9,975 nucleotides of DNA from Planctomycetota bacterium (GCA_016209665.1 JACQVT010000168.1:1-9975), one strand, 5' to 3'; counted from the stretch's first letter, positions 1 to 6,279 are shown. The notes: generated from the sequence alone by a model not told the origin. Numbers and translations: made by a program.

Positions 1-878
1 ATGCGGGTGTTCATCTCCATCATGTAGAACTTGCCCTTGGGGGCGACGAGGAATTCGATGGTTCCGGCGTTGTAGTAGCCGGCGGCCCGGGCGAGGCGGA
101 CGGCGGCCTTGCAGAGTTCCTCTCGGGTCCGCTCGCTCAGGCCCGGGCTGGGCGATTCCTCGATCAGCTTTTGGTGGCGGCGCTGCATGCTGCAGTCGCG
201 CTCGTAGAAGTGCAGGACGTTGCCGGCCCGGTCGCCCATGACCTGGACCTCGACGTGGCGGGCGTGCTCGATGCACTTTTCGAGGTAGACGGTGGGATCC
301 TTGAACGACGCCTCAGCCTCGGCCCGGGCGGCGGGCAGGCTGTGGCGGAGGGTGGCCTCGTTGTGGACCAGGCGGATGCCGCGTCCCCCGCCGCCGGCCG
401 CCGCCTTGATCATCACCGGATAGCCCACGTCGGCGGCCCACTTGGCGGCCTCGTCATCGTCCTCGACCTCGCCTTCGGTCCAGGGGATCGTGGCGACCTT
501 GGCCTGCTTGGCGAGCTTCTTGGCCGCGATCTTATCGCCCATCAGCCGCATCGATTCGGCGCTGGGACCGACGAACTCGATCTTCGATTCGCGGCAGGCG
601 TCGGCGAACTGCGGGTTTTCCGCCAGGAATCCGTAACCGGGATGGATGGCGTCGACGTTGGTGACCTCGGCGGCGGCGATGATGCGGTCGATCCGCAGGT
701 AGCTGTCGGCGGCCGACCCGGAGCCGATGCAGACCGTACGGTCGGCGAGCCGCAGGTAGGACGCGTCCTTGTCCTCCTCCGAGTAGACGCAGACCGTCTG
801 GATACCCAGTTCCTTGCAGGCCCGAATGATCCGCAGGGCGATTTCACCCCGGTTGGCGATCAGTAAACGAGAGAACAT
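1..878 (-). CDS. accC: Acetyl-CoA carboxylase, biotin carboxylase subunit (partial, C-terminus outside window)
   Basis: ATP-dependent carboxylation of the biotin on AccB, the first half-reaction of acetyl-CoA carboxylase in fatty acid synthesis; cytoplasmic. The 292 visible residues begin [20 protein letters not shown], the family's usual N-terminus. Visible features are the [10 protein letters not shown] stretch (about 79-88), the ATP-grasp Gly-rich loop [10 protein letters not shown] (158-167), Lys116 and Lys159, and FYMMEMNTR at the cut, giving Glu288, Asn290 and Arg292. By memory these numbers coincide with the E. coli enzyme (about 449 aa), so roughly 155 residues lie beyond position 1. 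The ATG is 2 bp past the accB stop, and its Shine-Dalgarno AGGAAG (884-889) lies inside the last accB codons, so translation is probably coupled. Propionyl-CoA or pyruvate carboxylase subunits share this fold, but the accB neighbour with an ACC-type thumb favours ACC. Confidence 0.96.
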   Translation of the reverse strand, partial: MFSRLLIANRGEIALRIIRACKELGIQTVCVYSEEDKDASYLRLADRTVCIGSGSAADSYLRIDRIIAAAEVTNVDAIHPGYGFLAENPQFADACRESKIEFVGPSAESMRLMGDKIAAKKLAKQAKVATIPWTEGEVEDDDEAAKWAADVGYPVMIKAAAGGGGRGIRLVHNEATLRHSLPAARAEAEASFKDPTVYLEKCIEHARHVEVQVMGDRAGNVLHFYERDCSMQRRHQKLIEESPSPGLSERTREELCKAAVRLARAAGYYNAGTIEFLVAPKGKFYMMEMNTR

Positions 879-880
879 CT

Positions 881-1348
881 TCACTTCCTGGGCCGCACCA
901 GCATCAGCGGTTGGCCGAACTCGACCGCCTGCTCGTTGTGCACGAGGATCCGCTCGACCGTCCCGGCCACCTCCGCCTTGATCTCGTTGAAGACCTTCAT
1001 GGCCTCGATGATGCAGACCGGGGTGTTCGCGTCGACCTCGGTGCCGACGCGGACGAACGGCGGCGACTCGGGATCGGCGGCCACGTACAGGGTGCCGACC
1101 ATCGGCGAGACGATCGGCACGAGGCCCTCGTCGGCGACGGGGCCCGCGGCCGCGGGGGCGGCCGGGGCCTGGCCGGCGGCGGGTTGCATGGCCGGGATCG
1201 CGTGCGCCGGCGGCATCGCGTAGACGATCTCGCCGGTGGGACCCTTGCGAAGGCTGATCGAGGTCTCTCCCTGACGAACGCGAATCTCGCTGAGGCCGTG
1301 CTGGACCATCAACTCGATCAGTTCACGCACTTGCTGCACGTCGATCAC
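881..1348 (-). CDS. accB: Acetyl-CoA carboxylase biotin carboxyl carrier protein
   Basis: Carries the biotin that shuttles CO2 from biotin carboxylase to the carboxyltransferase in fatty acid synthesis. From the GTG at 1348 it is 155 aa, the usual AccB length. Residues 1-40 form the N-terminal segment ([14 protein letters not shown]...). About 44-75 is a flexible Ala/Pro-rich linker. 78-154 is the biotinyl domain with the EAMKV motif, so Lys118 should be biotinylated. The PESPPFV segment (93-99) matches the position of the thumb that distinguishes true AccB from other biotinyl domains. The start is chosen because AGGAG lies 6 bp upstream. A GTG at 1414 overlapping the previous stop would add 22 residues (SGPAVPSILHAGG...) that do not look like the family. 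It lies 62 bp after the M24 peptidase and 2 bp before accC, so it is in one operon. Confidence 0.95.
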   Translation of the reverse strand: MIDVQQVRELIELMVQHGLSEIRVRQGETSISLRKGPTGEIVYAMPPAHAIPAMQPAAGQAPAAPAAAGPVADEGLVPIVSPMVGTLYVAADPESPPFVRVGTEVDANTPVCIIEAMKVFNEIKAEVAGTVERILVHNEQAVEFGQPLMLVRPRK

Positions 1349-1354
1349 GAGAAT

Positions 1355-1359
1355 CTCCT
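1355..1359 (-). promoter_or_regulatory. Shine-Dalgarno AGGAG fixing the accB start
   Basis: AGGAG on the minus strand, 6 bp before the GTG at 1348. This strong site decides between the internal GTG and the longer reading frame that begins at the GTG overlapping the upstream stop codon. Confidence 0.75.
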
Positions 1360-1410
1360 GCTGTCGCTCCGGCCCCCCGGCGTGCAAGATTGACGGCACG
1401 GCCGGGCCGC

Positions 1411-2520
1411 TCACACGACCATCCGGTCGAGTTCCTTGGGCAGATCGGTCAGCACGCGGCAGCCGTTGTCCGTGACCAGGACGTCGTCCTCGATCCGCAC
1501 GCCGCCGACGCCGGGGAAGTACACGCCCGGTTCGACCGTGACGACCATTCCGGGCTCCAGAACACCCTCAGACGACCGGGCAAGCCGGGGCGCCTCGTGG
1601 ATGTCCAGGCCGAGGCCGTGCCCCAGTCCGTGCGAGAAGGCCTTGTGCATGCCTCGGCGTCTGAGGACGCCCCGCGCCTGTGCATCCACCTGCGAGAACG
1701 CGGCCCCGGGACGGACCGCTTCAATGCCCGCCGCCTGGGCCGCCAGCACGTTCTGATACATCCGCCGGAAGCGAGGGGGGATTCTACGGACGAACACCAC
1801 ACGGGTCAAGTCGCTGCGGTAGTGATCGACGGTCGCCCCCCAGTCGATGAGCACGGCGCTGCCGGCGCGAATCTTGCGGTCCCCGGCGCGGGCGTGGGGC
1901 AGCGACGAGGCCGGGCCCTCGGCCACGATGATGGGAAAGCTGGCGTCGCTGGCTCCCCGGCGGAGCATCTCCAGCAGGAGCGCCGTGGCCAGCTCGCGCT
2001 CGGTCATGCCGATACGGATCCGGCGGACGACGGTGCGGAACGCGGCCTGGGCGATCTCGGCGGCGCGGACGATCGCCGCCACCTCGGACGGGTCCTTGAC
2101 GATCCGCATCTGTTCGAGGATGCGGGGTGCCGAGGCCAGGCGGCTGGGGCGGCAGGCCTTGCGGAGGGTGGCCTGCATGGACACGGACGTGTGCGCGGGG
2201 TCGAGCCCGACGCGGCCAAGCCGGTGGCGTCGGACGGTCTTGCCCACCGCTTCGGCGAGCGGGCCGGTGCGGATGACCGCCCTGGCCCACGGGGCGTGAA
2301 TGGCTGCCTCCTCGGCGAAGCGGCCGTCGGTGATCAGGTACGCGCGGTGAGGCAGGACCAGGGCGGCGCCGTCCTCGCCGTCGAAACCCGTCAGGTAATA
2401 CTGGTCAACGCGGTTGGTGACCAGGCAGCCGTCCAAGTGTTTGCGCTCCATCTGCCGACGAAGTGCTCCGAGCCGGCCGGCAATCGTTGGAGAAGGCTGA
2501 GTCGTGTGGGACGTGACCAA
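1411..2520 (-). CDS. M24-family metallopeptidase, Xaa-Pro aminopeptidase/dipeptidase-like
   Basis: Probably removes N-terminal residues preceding proline, or cleaves Xaa-Pro dipeptides; a cytoplasmic dimetal peptidase. The protein is 369 aa, with a creatinase-like N-terminal domain (about 15-145, containing YYLTGFDGEDGAALVL) and a pita-bread catalytic domain (about 148-369). The five M24 metal ligands are visible: Asp226 (LIDWGA), Asp237 (SDLTR), His301 (GHGLGLDIHE), Glu330 (TVEPGVYFPG) and Glu344 (VRIEDD). His308 sits where the second active-site His is expected. The start is TTG, supported by AGGAG 7 bp upstream; the first ATG in frame would delete 23 residues. It is first in an operon with accB and accC. 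Related Gram-positive clusters put efp (elongation factor P) between these genes, and it is missing here. Sequence alone does not separate PepP-like from PepQ-like specificity. Confidence 0.9.
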   Translation of the reverse strand: MVTSHTTQPSPTIAGRLGALRRQMERKHLDGCLVTNRVDQYYLTGFDGEDGAALVLPHRAYLITDGRFAEEAAIHAPWARAVIRTGPLAEAVGKTVRRHRLGRVGLDPAHTSVSMQATLRKACRPSRLASAPRILEQMRIVKDPSEVAAIVRAAEIAQAAFRTVVRRIRIGMTERELATALLLEMLRRGASDASFPIIVAEGPASSLPHARAGDRKIRAGSAVLIDWGATVDHYRSDLTRVVFVRRIPPRFRRMYQNVLAAQAAGIEAVRPGAAFSQVDAQARGVLRRRGMHKAFSHGLGHGLGLDIHEAPRLARSSEGVLEPGMVVTVEPGVYFPGVGGVRIEDDVLVTDNGCRVLTDLPKELDRMVV

Positions 2521-2527
2521 CCGCGTA

Positions 2528-2532
2528 CTCCT
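2528..2532 (-). promoter_or_regulatory. Shine-Dalgarno AGGAG for the TTG start of the M24 peptidase
   Basis: AGGAG on the minus strand, 7 bp upstream of the TTG at 2520. It justifies the rare TTG start over the internal ATG. Confidence 0.7.
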
Positions 2533-2539
2533 GGAGTGT

Positions 2540-2551
2540 GATTCGTGAATC
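2540..2551. promoter_or_regulatory. Small inverted repeat in the peptidase-accBC leader
   Basis: GATTC-GT-GAATC, two perfect 5-bp arms, lies between the predicted minus-strand transcription start (about 2559) and the ribosome binding site. It could be an operator half-site pair or chance; the evidence is the symmetry alone. Confidence 0.3.
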
Positions 2552-2565
2552 GCTGCGTCGTGTAC

Positions 2566-2594
2566 TTTCTAGGCGCCGGTTCAATTCTTGTCAA
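2566..2594 (-). promoter_or_regulatory. Sigma70-type promoter of the M24 peptidase-accB-accC operon
   Basis: On the minus strand a perfect -35 box TTGACA (2594-2589) is followed by a 17-bp spacer and a -10 box TAGAAA (2571-2566, 4 of 6 matches). Transcription would start near 2559 and leave a leader of about 39 nt with a good ribosome binding site. It overlaps the predicted promoter of the divergent prepilin gene. Confidence 0.6.
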
Positions 2595-2608
2595 ACCGCG
2601 ACTACAAT
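2580..2608 (+). promoter_or_regulatory. Possible promoter of the prepilin-like gene
   Basis: A -10 box TACAAT (2603-2608, 5 of 6) lies 17 bp after a weak -35 TTCAAT (2580-2585, 3 of 6). Transcription would begin near 2615. That excludes the upstream TTG at 2588 as a start codon and fits the ATG at 2642. Confidence 0.4.
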
Positions 2609-2641
2609 GATCGGCGGTACCTCGAAGGTGAAGAGAAGCGA

Positions 2642-3550
2642 ATGCGCCGAGGAACTTGCGACCGTAACCGGGCGTTCACGCTAATCGAAGTGCTGGTGGT
2701 GGTGGCCATCATCGGGCTTCTGATCGCGGTCCTGCTGCCGACCTTGAGACTGGCCCGGGAGCAGAGTCGGGCCACGGTGTGCCTGTCGAACCTCAAGCAG
2801 CAGGGAATCGGGCTGTCGGCGTATTCGGCGGACTGGAAACGGCTGTTGCCGTGGGCGGGATCGTTCCGGTTCTCGCTGATGGAGGGGCTCTATTACGTCC
2901 TGGGCGACAAGCATCCGGAGCGGCACAACTGGGGCCGAGTGAACCTGGGCGTGCTCTATCCCAAGTACACGGGCAATACGGGAATGCTGTTCTACTGTCC
3001 GGGCAACCGGTACGTGGACGTTAACGGCGAGAACGGCCTGAAGCGGCTGCGGCACTGCCACCTGCATCCGTCACGCGGCGATCCGGAGTACCTGGACGCC
3101 CATAACTTCCCGCTGTCGCCGTTCGGGGCCTACGCCTATGCCGTGCCTGCGGCCCCGGCGGCGAGCCCGCGAGACAACGGGGCCGGCATGTTTCCGCCCG
3201 ATGTCGTTCGAGGCAACCCGCTTCTGGAGGGCGACGTGTGGCCCTACTGGAAGTACCTCAACGACAGTGTTGATCCCGACCCATCCTTCCTGGGCCCGTT
3301 CCCCAAGCGGGCCCGCGGCAAACACAACCTGCATGCTTTGGTCTCGGATGGCTATTTCCGGCGGGACTACTACGGCTACCACATTCGAGGCCACAACGTG
3401 CTATTCAGCGACTTCCACGCCCGGCGCGTGACCGACCCGAACGGCAAGATCTACAACGCGAATCTCACCGCCATGCGCCCGTGGACCTACGACACCATTC
3501 AGGATGCGAAGGTCTTCCAGGTGTGGGACTACTTCTCGAAGAATAATTGA
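2642..3550 (+). CDS. Prepilin-like secreted protein (type II pseudopilin N-terminus, H-X9-DG-type family)
   Basis: The product is 302 aa. Residues 1-11 are a short basic leader ending in Ala, then FTLIEVLVVVAIIGLLIAVL, the classic type IV prepilin cleavage and assembly helix. Cleavage is expected between Ala11 and Phe12, and Glu16 is the conserved +5 glutamate. LRLAREQSRATVCLSNLKQQ (35-54) follows, as in the large planctomycete family of such proteins. Near the C-terminus, GHNVLFSDFHARRV (250-263) corresponds to the usual NVLFxDGH motif, but DG is replaced by DF. Cys48, Cys119 and Cys139 may form disulfides outside the cell. The ATG at 2642 is preferred over a TTG at 2588, which would add an odd 18-residue extension and precedes the likely transcription start. 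The gene stands alone, and the role of this family is unknown. Confidence 0.85.
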   Translation: MRRGTCDRNRAFTLIEVLVVVAIIGLLIAVLLPTLRLAREQSRATVCLSNLKQQGIGLSAYSADWKRLLPWAGSFRFSLMEGLYYVLGDKHPERHNWGRVNLGVLYPKYTGNTGMLFYCPGNRYVDVNGENGLKRLRHCHLHPSRGDPEYLDAHNFPLSPFGAYAYAVPAAPAASPRDNGAGMFPPDVVRGNPLLEGDVWPYWKYLNDSVDPDPSFLGPFPKRARGKHNLHALVSDGYFRRDYYGYHIRGHNVLFSDFHARRVTDPNGKIYNANLTAMRPWTYDTIQDAKVFQVWDYFSKNN

Positions 3551-3554
3551 AGAA

Positions 3555-3582
3555 GCTGTCAGCTATCGGCTATCAGCTATCA
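3555..3582 (+). repeat. Heptamer tandem repeat, four units of GCTATCA type
   Basis: Four contiguous 7-bp units: GCTGTCA, GCTATCG, GCTATCA, GCTATCA. They occupy most of the 39-bp gap between the convergent stop codons of the prepilin-like gene and the aldolase. The period is exactly 7, so this is not codon-based. Origin and role are unknown. Confidence 0.8.
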
Positions 3583-3590
3583 GGCCTGAT
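3579..3590. repeat. Perfect 12-bp palindrome at the convergent gene junction
   Basis: ATCAGGCCTGAT is self-complementary without a loop. It begins in the last heptamer unit and ends at the first base of the aldolase stop codon. No T-tract follows on either strand, so it is not a standard intrinsic terminator. Confidence 0.45.
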
Positions 3591-4351
3591 CATCGGCCGG
3601 CGGATTTGAGGCAGGCCCGCGAGCTGTCGTCCAAAAAGACGTTGTCGAGACCCAGGGCGATCAGCGTGTAGCCCTGCTCGAGGGCCTGGGCGACGTTCTT
3701 AGCGTTGGGCCGGACGATGTGCATGCCGGCGGTGACCTTGCGGTCGCGGCAGACCGACCGGTAGCGATCGAGGGCGGCGACCATCTGCGGGTGATCGAGT
3801 TGGCCGGTGATGCCCATCGAGCCGCTGAGGTCCAGCGGGCCGATGAACAGACCATCGACGCCGGGCACGTCGAGGATGGCCTCGAGGTTGGCGATGGCGT
3901 CCTTGTGCTCGATCTGCATGACCATGGCGATCTCGTCGTTGGCGGCGGCGATGTAGTCGGCGAAGTCGATCCCGTGCATGTTGGCCCGGCTGTACCCGTA
4001 GCCGCGGGTGCCCCGGGGCGGGTACTTGGCCTCGCGGATGGCGGCGTCGGCCTCGGCCGCGGTCTTGACCATGGGGATGATCAGGCCCCGGGCGCCGGCA
4101 TCGAGTGTGCGATGGATCCACACCGGGTCGTTGAGCGGCAGCCGGGCGACGGGAACGCAGTCGAAACCGTCCAGCGTGCGGAAGATGTCGGTCATCGTCT
4201 CGAGGTCGATGGCCCCGTGCTCGAGGTCCACGCACACCCAGTCGAAGCCGCTGCGGGCGAAGATCTCGGCCACGGCGCAGTGGCCGATCTGCATCCAGGC
4301 CCCCAGAGACACCTGGCCGTTCAACAGAGCGCTTCGCAGTTTGTTGGTCAC
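3590..4351 (-). CDS. HpcH/HpaI-family (class II, metal-dependent) 2-keto acid aldolase
   Basis: Likely cleaves a 2-keto-3-deoxy sugar acid, or a 4-hydroxy-2-keto acid, to pyruvate plus an aldehyde. The protein is 253 aa, the family's normal size. Family residues appear in order: EHG with the catalytic His45, Arg70 in VARLP, DAGARGLIIPMV (84-95), the RGTRGYG loop (113-119), the metal ligands Glu148 (MQIEHKD) and Asp174 (GPLDLSGSMG). Spacing from His45 to Arg70, Glu148 and Asp174 equals that remembered for E. coli GarL (50, 75, 153, 179). The GTG start at 4351 has AGGAG 10 bp upstream. The frame stays open upstream to a TTG at 4510, but that stretch is heptamer-repeat DNA and unlikely to be coding. 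The downstream position after a 2-hydroxyacid dehydrogenase suggests sugar-acid catabolism; the substrate cannot be read from sequence. Confidence 0.92.
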   Translation of the reverse strand: MTNKLRSALLNGQVSLGAWMQIGHCAVAEIFARSGFDWVCVDLEHGAIDLETMTDIFRTLDGFDCVPVARLPLNDPVWIHRTLDAGARGLIIPMVKTAAEADAAIREAKYPPRGTRGYGYSRANMHGIDFADYIAAANDEIAMVMQIEHKDAIANLEAILDVPGVDGLFIGPLDLSGSMGITGQLDHPQMVAALDRYRSVCRDRKVTAGMHIVRPNAKNVAQALEQGYTLIALGLDNVFLDDSSRACLKSAGR

Positions 4352-4361
4352 GAGGGCATGT

Positions 4362-4366
4362 CTCCT
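4362..4366 (-). promoter_or_regulatory. Shine-Dalgarno AGGAG deciding the aldolase GTG start
   Basis: AGGAG on the minus strand, 10 bp before the GTG at 4351. It lies just outside the heptamer repeat element, leaving the gene a clean start and arguing against translation through the repeats. Confidence 0.6.
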
Positions 4367-4372
4367 TAAACT

Positions 4373-4531
4373 CCGGATATCAGATTCTGAATCTCCGATT
4401 TTAGATTTTGGATTTCCGATTTTGCATTCTGGGTTGACACAGCCGTTTCGAAATCCTTCGCCGCCCGGACTTGCGGATCTGAAATCTCGAATCTGAAATC
4501 TGAAATCCAAAATCGCAAATCTAAAATCGCC
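4373..4531. repeat. Paired inverted heptamer arrays (8 + 8 units) around a 47-bp core
   Basis: The right arm (4476-4531) reads on the plus strand as eight 7-bp units of form AATCNNN; seven are exactly AATC and one is GATC. The left arm (4373-4428) reads the same way on the minus strand, also eight units, five exactly AATC. The core (4429-4475) is ordinary GC-richer sequence. Because the arms are in opposite orientation they are imperfect reverse complements; for example GAAATCCAAAATC and AAATCTAAAATCG occur in both. One strand could thus fold into a hairpin with arms of about 56 bp. The element fills the gap from the dehydrogenase stop codon (one base later) to 22 bp before the aldolase start. 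It is far more AT-rich than its surroundings. Confidence 0.85.
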
Positions 4532-5533
4532 TCATGTCCCGCCCAGGGCCGTCAGCACCTGCGGGTTGAGCACATTCATATCGTCGTATCGTCCGGTGAT
4601 GGCGGCCTGGATGTTCGCCAAGGCCTGTCGGGCCATCCGGTCGCAGGCCTCCTGCGTGCTGCTGCCGACATGCGGCGTCATGATCACGTTCTTGAGGCCG
4701 CGGAGGTCCTTGTCGGGGTCGACGGGCACGTAGGGTTCGCGCTCGAACACATCGAGAGCGGCACCGGCGATCAGGCCGGCGACGATGGCCTCGTACAGGG
4801 CCCTCTCGTCGACGATGGCCCCGCGGGCGGTGTTGATCAGCCAGGCCTTGGCGGGCATGCGGGCGAAGCGGTCGCGGTTCATGAAGTACCGCGTCGCCGT
4901 CACGCTGGGGATGTGCAGGCTGACGAAATCCGCGTCGGCGACGGCCTCGGCGAACTCCTTGGTGACGTGGGCGAACCCGAATTCCCGCTCCATGGCCTCG
5001 TGGTTCACGTCGACGACCTCGCAGCCCACGACTTTCATCCGCAGGCCGAAGGCGGCGATCTGGGCCACGCGGCGGCCGATGGGTCCGCAGCCGATGACGG
5101 CCAGCGTCTTGTCGGCCAGTTCGCGGCCGACGATCGGCGTCCACTGGCCGGTCTTGACGCCGGCGGCGACCGTGACGGTGTGACGGGCGGCGGCGAGCAG
5201 GAGGTTGATCGCGTGCTCGGCCACGGAGTCGTCGAGGGCCCCGGGCGTGTTGGTGCAGATGATGCCGCGGCCGGTGGCCAGGCTCTTGTCGACGCCGTCG
5301 TGGCCCACGCCGAAGCGGGCGAGTACGCCGCCGCGAGGCAGGGAGTCGTACACCGGTCCGCGATAAGGCTCGACGCCGATCACCGCGTAGCGGACGCCCA
5401 CCTGACGGATGAACGCGGCCAGTTCGTCCTCACCTGGTGGGGCGGACAGGCAGTGCAGGCCGTCATTGGCGGCGGCGGTGAAGACCTTCTGGGCCTTGCG
5501 GTACTCCAAATCCGTGACGGCGACCTGGATCAT
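4532..5533 (-). CDS. D-isomer-specific 2-hydroxyacid dehydrogenase (phosphoglycerate dehydrogenase-like)
   Basis: NAD(P)-dependent interconversion of a 2-keto acid and a D-2-hydroxy acid; cytoplasmic. The protein is 333 aa. The substrate-binding domain is split (1-102 and about 295-333) around the Rossmann domain (about 103-294). The nucleotide-binding motif is VIGCGPIG (Gly148, Gly150, Gly153). The catalytic triad is Arg237 (NTARG), Glu266 (FEREP) and His288 (TPHVGSST). It lacks the C-terminal ACT domain of long SerA enzymes, so a serine-pathway role is not assured; glyoxylate/hydroxypyruvate or sugar-acid reductases look alike. The ATG at 5533 is preceded by GAGG at 5-bp spacing. An HpcH-type aldolase follows in the same direction, but 180 bp of heptamer-repeat DNA separates them, so co-transcription is uncertain. 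A nested inverted repeat ends 25 bp upstream of the start codon. Confidence 0.92.
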   Translation of the reverse strand: MIQVAVTDLEYRKAQKVFTAAANDGLHCLSAPPGEDELAAFIRQVGVRYAVIGVEPYRGPVYDSLPRGGVLARFGVGHDGVDKSLATGRGIICTNTPGALDDSVAEHAINLLLAAARHTVTVAAGVKTGQWTPIVGRELADKTLAVIGCGPIGRRVAQIAAFGLRMKVVGCEVVDVNHEAMEREFGFAHVTKEFAEAVADADFVSLHIPSVTATRYFMNRDRFARMPAKAWLINTARGAIVDERALYEAIVAGLIAGAALDVFEREPYVPVDPDKDLRGLKNVIMTPHVGSSTQEACDRMARQALANIQAAITGRYDDMNVLNPQVLTALGGT

Positions 5534-5558
5534 GGCTGCCTCGATCCATGTGGCGACC

Positions 5559-5697
5559 GGGTGTGTGACAGTCTGGGCGGCGACACCGACGTGGGCTTTT
5601 CAGAGCCCCCAGCGCCAGCGACGGGTAGACACGACCCACTCGCTTGCGCTCGGGGCTCTGAAATACCCCGACACTATCCCGATTCTGTCACGCACCC
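5559..5697. repeat. 139-bp nested inverted-repeat element (REP/MITE-like)
   Basis: Outer arms 5559-5571 and 5685-5697 are reverse complements at 12 of 13 positions (GGGTGTGTGACAG against GGGTGCGTGACAG). The inner arms are stronger: 5601-5626 pairs with 5634-5660 around a 7-nt loop, beginning with a perfect CAGAGCCCC/GGGGCTCTG, then AGCGC and AGCGA blocks with single mismatches. TTT and AAA flank the inner stem and extend it by 3 bp. Similar GC-rich palindromes with a CTCGCTTGCGCTCGGGGC core are, by memory, dispersed in planctomycete genomes. No transposase is encoded inside. No T-tract follows on either strand, so a terminator role is not supported. Confidence 0.75.
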
Positions 5698-5703
5698 ATG
5701 GCG

Positions 5704-5723
5704 GCCTGCCGGTCCGGGCAGGC
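5704..5723. other. GC-rich hairpin downstream of the DUF4870 gene
   Basis: GCCTGCC-GGTCCG-GGCAGGC forms a perfect 7-bp stem with a 6-nt loop. A second, bulged stem based on GTGCG/CGCAC follows at about 5721-5752. The pair sits 70-90 bp after the DUF4870 stop on the minus strand and could slow or end its transcription, but there is no T-run. Confidence 0.4.
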
Positions 5724-5793
5724 GGTGCGTCTGCCGGCGCACGCCGGGTAGCATACTCGGGCCGCGCAAGTGATACCAGCGGGCCGATGCCGG

Positions 5794-6180
5794 TCACTTG
5801 ATGAGGCGGATGGCGAACGGGTAGCGATAGGCGATGCCGTCGTTGGACCGCAGCGTGGCGATGATGATCAGCACGATCCAGGCGATGAAGATGATGGCCA
5901 GCAGCGGGATGCCGATGAGCGCGAACGTCAACAGGATGGAGATCGCCTTGGCGATGCTGACCGTGATCTGAAAGTTGACCGCCTCCTTGCCCTGGTCGTC
6001 GACGAAGGGTGATTCCTCGCGTTTGATGAGCCAGATGATCAGCGGCACGACGATGTTGCCGACCAGCGGCACGGCCAGGCCGGCCAAAGCGGTGACGTGG
6101 CAGAGCATCGCGTAGGTGCGTTCATCGCGGGTCGGGGCGGCCAATGGCGCGTCCGGGTCGTGCGGCGGCGGTTGTTCCAC
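5794..6180 (-). CDS. Small integral membrane protein, DUF4870 (Tic20-like) family
   Basis: A 128-aa inner-membrane protein of unknown function. The N-terminus is Pro/Asp-rich and cytosolic-looking (1-20), followed by RTYAMLCHVTALAG, then a hydrophobic segment (about 29-52). The polar loop KREESPFVDDQGKEAVNFQI (53-72) carries the family's recognisable DxQGKEAVNFQ signature. A long hydrophobic stretch (about 74-110) can hold two helices, and a short basic tail ends in IRLIK. The start is a GTG with GGGAGG 8 bp upstream. It is divergent from the hydroxylase-like gene. A likely promoter and a palindrome lie upstream at 6250-6279. Confidence 0.85.
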   Translation of the reverse strand: MEQPPPHDPDAPLAAPTRDERTYAMLCHVTALAGLAVPLVGNIVVPLIIWLIKREESPFVDDQGKEAVNFQITVSIAKAISILLTFALIGIPLLAIIFIAWIVLIIIATLRSNDGIAYRYPFAIRLIK

Positions 6181-6249
6181 GGTTGTGTCCTCCCGAATGA
6201 CCGGACACGGGGGCCTCCCGGCGGCCGAACCACATCCGATACGCCACTA

Positions 6250-6279
6250 TGTATACCCGTCGGAACGGGTTCGGCACAA
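6250..6279 (-). promoter_or_regulatory. Possible promoter of the DUF4870 gene with a palindrome in its spacer
   Basis: Minus strand: -35-like TTGTGC (6279-6274), 18-bp spacer, -10-like TATACA (6255-6250, 4 of 6). The spacer overlaps a perfect inverted repeat ACCCGT-CGGA-ACGGGT (6255-6270), a plausible repressor site. The box strengths are moderate. Confidence 0.4.

Noticed and set aside
2588..2641. TTG start of the prepilin-like gene 18 codons upstream
   Set aside because: It would precede the predicted transcription start and give an atypical leader; the ATG at 2642 gives a normal short basic prepilin leader.
4351..4510. N-terminal extension of the aldolase to a TTG at 4510
   Set aside because: The extension is translation of degenerate 7-bp repeats, adds 53 residues not seen in the family, and lacks a ribosome binding site; the GTG at 4351 has one.
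4373..4531. CRISPR array
   Set aside because: Units are 7 bp, contiguous, without unique 30-40 bp spacers, and on opposite strands in the two arms.
5601..5660. Intrinsic terminator for the DUF4870 or dehydrogenase gene
   Set aside because: The stem is strong, but no T-tract follows on either strand; it fits a dispersed palindromic repeat better.
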